8,283 nucleotides of DNA from JBDUDR01 sp040002845 (GTDB taxonomy: Bacteria > Actinomycetota > Actinomycetes > Propionibacteriales > Nocardioidaceae), in NCBI GenBank assembly GCA_040002845.1, contig JBDUDR010000133.1, positions 1 through 8,283 of the forward strand, written 5' to 3'. The notes beneath the pieces were generated by a model. It worked only from the letters and a program-made list of their open reading frames with translations. It did not search any database and had not been told where the DNA came from. Shown piece by piece: positions 6,741-8,283 of the stretch (position 1 is the stretch's first letter; each line of letters opens with the position of its first letter). Both the position numbers and the translations under genes were made by a program.

Positions 6741-6767
6741 GTCGAAGCCAGCGGCCGGTTCTCGACA
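6741..6767 (-). promoter_or_regulatory. Probable ECF42-dependent autoregulatory promoter
   Basis: On the minus strand TGTCGA (6767-6762) is followed after exactly 17 bases by CGAC (6744-6741), about 48 bases before the YCII start codon. From memory, the published ECF42 signature in Streptomyces is TGTCGA at -35 and CGA/TC at -10. The match, spacing and position directly upstream of an ECF42 operon agree. I did not see a second copy with this spacing in the window, but I could not scan it computationally. Confidence 0.75.
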
Positions 6768-6850
6768 CCCGCAGTCCGGTGGTGCGGTCCACCGCGCCGC
6801 TGACGACACCGAGGCGTTGCCCGGGCCGGGCACCGGCGCGAGAATGGGTC

Positions 6851-6982
6851 ATGGCCTACGACGAGGTGCTCGAGGCATGGGTCGACCAGGCCGTTCAGTT
6901 CGCTCAGGCCGAGCCACCCAAGCCACCCAAGGCGCCGAAGTCGCCTAAGCCGAGAAAGGCTTCCAGGCGCGCTGGCTCGTGA
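6851..6982 (+). pseudogene. TfoX N-terminal-domain protein, internally deleted remnant
   Basis: A 43-codon frame reads MAYDEVLEAWVDQAVQFAQ, then a Pro/Lys-rich tail (PPKPPKAPKSPKPRK) and ends at TGA 6980-6982. TfoX_N proteins (PF04993, about 110-120 residues) usually begin MAYDExLA and end with a helix such as LxxWVxRGVxFARxLPPK. Here those two ends are joined directly and the roughly 80 residues between them are missing. I infer one in-frame internal deletion, followed by extension of the PPK end through short tandem repeats (CCACCCAAG twice, 6915-6932). It faces away from the ECF42 operon, and its 3' end converges with the DUF1905 remnant. It could instead be an unrelated small basic protein. 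Confidence 0.5.
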
Positions 6983-7009
6983 CTGGGCCCAGCACACACA
7001 CGCCGGGTC

Positions 7010-7312
7010 GGGTGTCGCGACCTCGAGCGTCACCTCGCACATCGTGCCGGCGTGCAGGTCCTCGGCCCGGCGTACCGGCTTCTTCACGGGAAGCACCAAG
7101 GTGCCGTGGCAGCGTCAGGGAAGAGGGAGGTGCGCCAGGTCGTGGCCCCGATGCGAGCCTCGACCCCGATGCTCCCGAACCGCTCACGGGGACCAGCCTC
7201 GAGCGTGACGTCCTCACACAGCTCGCCGGGCACCGTCAGGAAGTGCCACGACCCCGCTCGCCGGGAGAGTCTCACAGACTTCGGCGCGAAAGCAGTGGTG
7301 GGCGGTACTCAT
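7010..7312 (-). pseudogene. DUF1905 protein with two compensating frameshifts
   Basis: A DUF1905 (PF08922) gene of about 95 residues, spread over three minus-strand frames. From ATG 7312 it reads MSTAHHCFRAEVCETLPASG. An extra base in the C4/G4 run at 7252-7255 moves it to a frame giving GSWHFLTVPGELCEDV, then RFGSIGVEARIGATTWRTS and LFPDAAT. A lost G near 7104-7105 returns it to a frame giving LVLPVKKPVRRAEDLHAG and CEVTLEV. GATTWRTSLFPD and YVLPVKKxVRRAE are the family signatures. The proper stop near 7010 is not visible: one frame runs to 6945, another to 6731. DUF1905 proteins are small beta-barrel-like proteins of unknown function. Only 60 bases separate its start from the divergent VOC gene, so they may have shared a control region. 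Confidence 0.75.
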
Positions 7313-7372
7313 CTGCTTGATGTGCGGATAGGGCGCTGTGCATGGAAGGATTCGGGGAGATTGGAGGCGATC

Positions 7373-7786
7373 ATGGCTGAGTACCCCCAGTTGCTGCACA
7401 CCGCCGTCGACACCACCGACGCCCGGGCACTTGCCGAGTTCTATCGGCAACTCCTGGGACTGCAGTACCGGCAGGGCGATGAACCTCCTGCGGATGGTGA
7501 TGCGGACGATGCGGACTGGCTCGTCCTCGTGGACCCGAACGGTGCCCGCAAGCTGGCGTTTCAGCAGGTCGAGCGTCTGGAGCGGACGACGTGGCCCACG
7601 CATGACGTCCCGATGCAGATGCACCTCGACTTCACGGTTTCGAGGCTCACGGAGTTGCAGCGGCAGCGGGAGCGGGCTGAGTCGCTCGGAGCGCAGCTGC
7701 TGCTAGACCGAACGGATGACTCGAACGAGCCACTCTACGTGCTTGCAGACCCGGCAGGCCATCCGTTCTGCATCTTTGTCGCCTGA
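7373..7786 (+). CDS. VOC family protein (glyoxalase/bleomycin-resistance-like)
   Basis: A 137-residue vicinal-oxygen-chelate protein, most like the Glyoxalase_6 type. The first beta-alpha-beta-beta-beta unit is LLHTAVDTTDARALAEFYRQLLGL, followed by WLVLVDPNGARKLAFQQVE. The second is MQMHLDFTVSRLTELQRQRE, followed by LYVLADPAGHPFCIFVA, the standard closing strand. His9 and His84 are candidate metal ligands. Members of the superfamily include glyoxalases, dioxygenases and antibiotic-binding proteins; nothing here selects among them. ATG 7373 is chosen because GGAGG (7363-7367) lies five bases before it and MAEYPQLLH begins the domain. The same frame is open far upstream (to 7052), but that part is antisense to the DUF1905 gene and not protein-like. 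Confidence 0.92.
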   Translation: MAEYPQLLHTAVDTTDARALAEFYRQLLGLQYRQGDEPPADGDADDADWLVLVDPNGARKLAFQQVERLERTTWPTHDVPMQMHLDFTVSRLTELQRQRERAESLGAQLLLDRTDDSNEPLYVLADPAGHPFCIFVA

Positions 7787-8102
7787 TCTCGTCGACTCCG
7801 AGGCTGCCCAGCGCCCTCATTGGCCGCGATCCCGCGCGTACGCCGATTGCAACCCCCGAAGGAGTGTCTTTTCGCCGCGAGCGGACCTTGGTGTGAGTTC
7901 GAACCGAGCCTCGCCAGACACCGGTCATGAGGCAATGGACCAATAGCCATGTGCGTGCGGCCCGACTCCGTGGCGCTGTGTCCTACCTGGGTGACACCGT
8001 CCTGCGCATCACGCAATGGTTCTTTCCCTTGGACCGCTCGACCCAGACCCATGTGGGCACTCGACAAAGGTGACAGGTATGTCCCTCACAAACGTCCGGT
8101 CA
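7787..8102. other. Mostly non-coding stretch
   Basis: No known family is visible on either strand. A plus-strand frame at about 7810-7893 ends in RTPIATPEGVSFRRERTLV and might be the tail of a lost gene. GTTCGAAC at 7897-7904 resembles a tRNA T-loop but lacks a pairing stem. No terminator for the VOC gene is evident. Confidence 0.4.
7927..8073 (+). CDS. Possible 48-residue small protein, doubtful
   Basis: ATG 7927 opens a frame beginning MRQWTNSHVRAARLRGAVSY and containing LGDTVLRITQWFFPLD, an amphipathic to hydrophobic stretch. It ends at TGA 8071-8073. No ribosome site is visible, third-position GC is only moderate, and I know no relatives. It is listed because nothing else explains the region; chance is the more likely explanation. 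Confidence 0.15.
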   Translation: MRQWTNSHVRAARLRGAVSYLGDTVLRITQWFFPLDRSTQTHVGTRQR

Positions 8103-8283
8103 TCAGCGTAAGGCGTTTTGTGTCAAGCCCGTGGTCGGTGCCTCGTCCGTCGTCGGTCCCTGCTTGGCCTCGGTGACCCTCGCAGGCGCACGTCACCGGT
8201 GGCCTGGAGCACGCGCAGCGGCCGGTCCTTGGTCCTCTCCTGTGCGACTTTCGCAAGGCTGGTCCCGCAGCCGGCCGGATGGC
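8103..8283 (-). pseudogene. C-terminal fragment of an unrecognised gene, probably frameshifted
   Basis: On the minus strand from the window edge, one frame reads LAKVAQERTKDRPLRVLQAT and GDVRLRG with about 80 percent G or C at third positions, as in the real genes here. Past about 8178 the neighbouring frame continues with VTEAKQGPTTDEAPTTGL and TQNALR and stops at TGA 8105-8103. One lost base in the GGG run near 8178-8180 would join them. I do not recognise the protein, and its start lies outside the window. Confidence 0.35.
8171..8198. repeat. Seven-base inverted repeat
   Basis: Arms CGGTGAC (8171-8177) and GTCACCG (8192-8198) are perfect, with a 14-base loop and no T-run. It lies within the putative minus-strand coding fragment. 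It may be an operator-like site or chance. Confidence 0.25.

Noticed and set aside
7897..7904. tRNA-like T-loop GTTCGAAC
   Set aside because: The flanking bases do not form the five-pair T stem, and no acceptor or anticodon arm is present.
8121..8126. TTGACA on the minus strand as a -35 box
   Set aside because: No -10 box is found at 16-18 bases; the only TAnnnT (TACGCT) is 10 bases away.
8060..8130. Possible insertion-sequence end (GTGACAGGTATGTCC region)
   Set aside because: It vaguely resembles actinobacterial IS flanks, but there is no matching inverted repeat, transposase or target duplication in the window.
1..8283. CRISPR array, toxin-antitoxin pair, defence island or biosynthetic cluster
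   Set aside because: No regular repeats and no hallmark genes were found.

Overview
High-GC window with actinobacterial codon usage. The evidence for Actinomycetota is strong GC bias at third codon positions, TAnnnT boxes sitting directly upstream of leaderless-looking starts, and families such as ECF42 sigma factors, DinB_2 proteins, DUF1905 and TfoX_N. The sequence looks like an accessory chromosomal neighbourhood of a soil-type actinobacterium (Nocardioides-like is a guess). No rRNA, tRNA, CRISPR array, complete insertion sequence or phage module is visible.

Layout. 2-1226 (+): a pRiA4b ORF-3-like gene, cut by the window edge and broken by about four small indels. 1227-1623: no gene. 1624-1800 (-): a remnant of a WYL-domain regulator. 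1902-3391 (+): two genes two bases apart, a DinB-like protein with a pentapeptide-type N-terminus and a small alpha/beta hydrolase. 3393-3720 (+): the C-terminal half of a GNAT acetyltransferase. 3763-4329 (+): an intact related GNAT. 4330-4620: no gene. 6693-4621 (-): the best-defined unit, a YCII/DGPF protein, an ECF42-type sigma factor and an SRPBCC protein in one apparent operon. A TGTCGA-N17-CGAC element upstream matches the promoter signature described for ECF42 factors, so the operon probably controls itself. 6851-6982 (+): a 43-residue internally deleted TfoX_N remnant. 7312 to about 7010 (-): a DUF1905 gene with two compensating frameshifts, divergent from an intact VOC (glyoxalase-like) gene at 7373-7786 (+). 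7787-8283: mostly no recognisable gene, one doubtful small ORF, and a probable C-terminal coding fragment on the minus strand running off the edge.

Overall pattern. Intact small genes (DinB, hydrolase, GNAT, SRPBCC, YCII, VOC) alternate with broken ones. Almost every break is a one-base gain or loss, mostly in a short G or C run, and translating across it restores family-like protein. This is either a decaying accessory region or a sequence with uncorrected homopolymer errors, which the sequence alone cannot decide. I see no convincing novel system. The most useful points are the self-controlled ECF42 operon, the sigma factor's displaced C-terminus, and the hidden broken genes that an automatic annotation would miscall.
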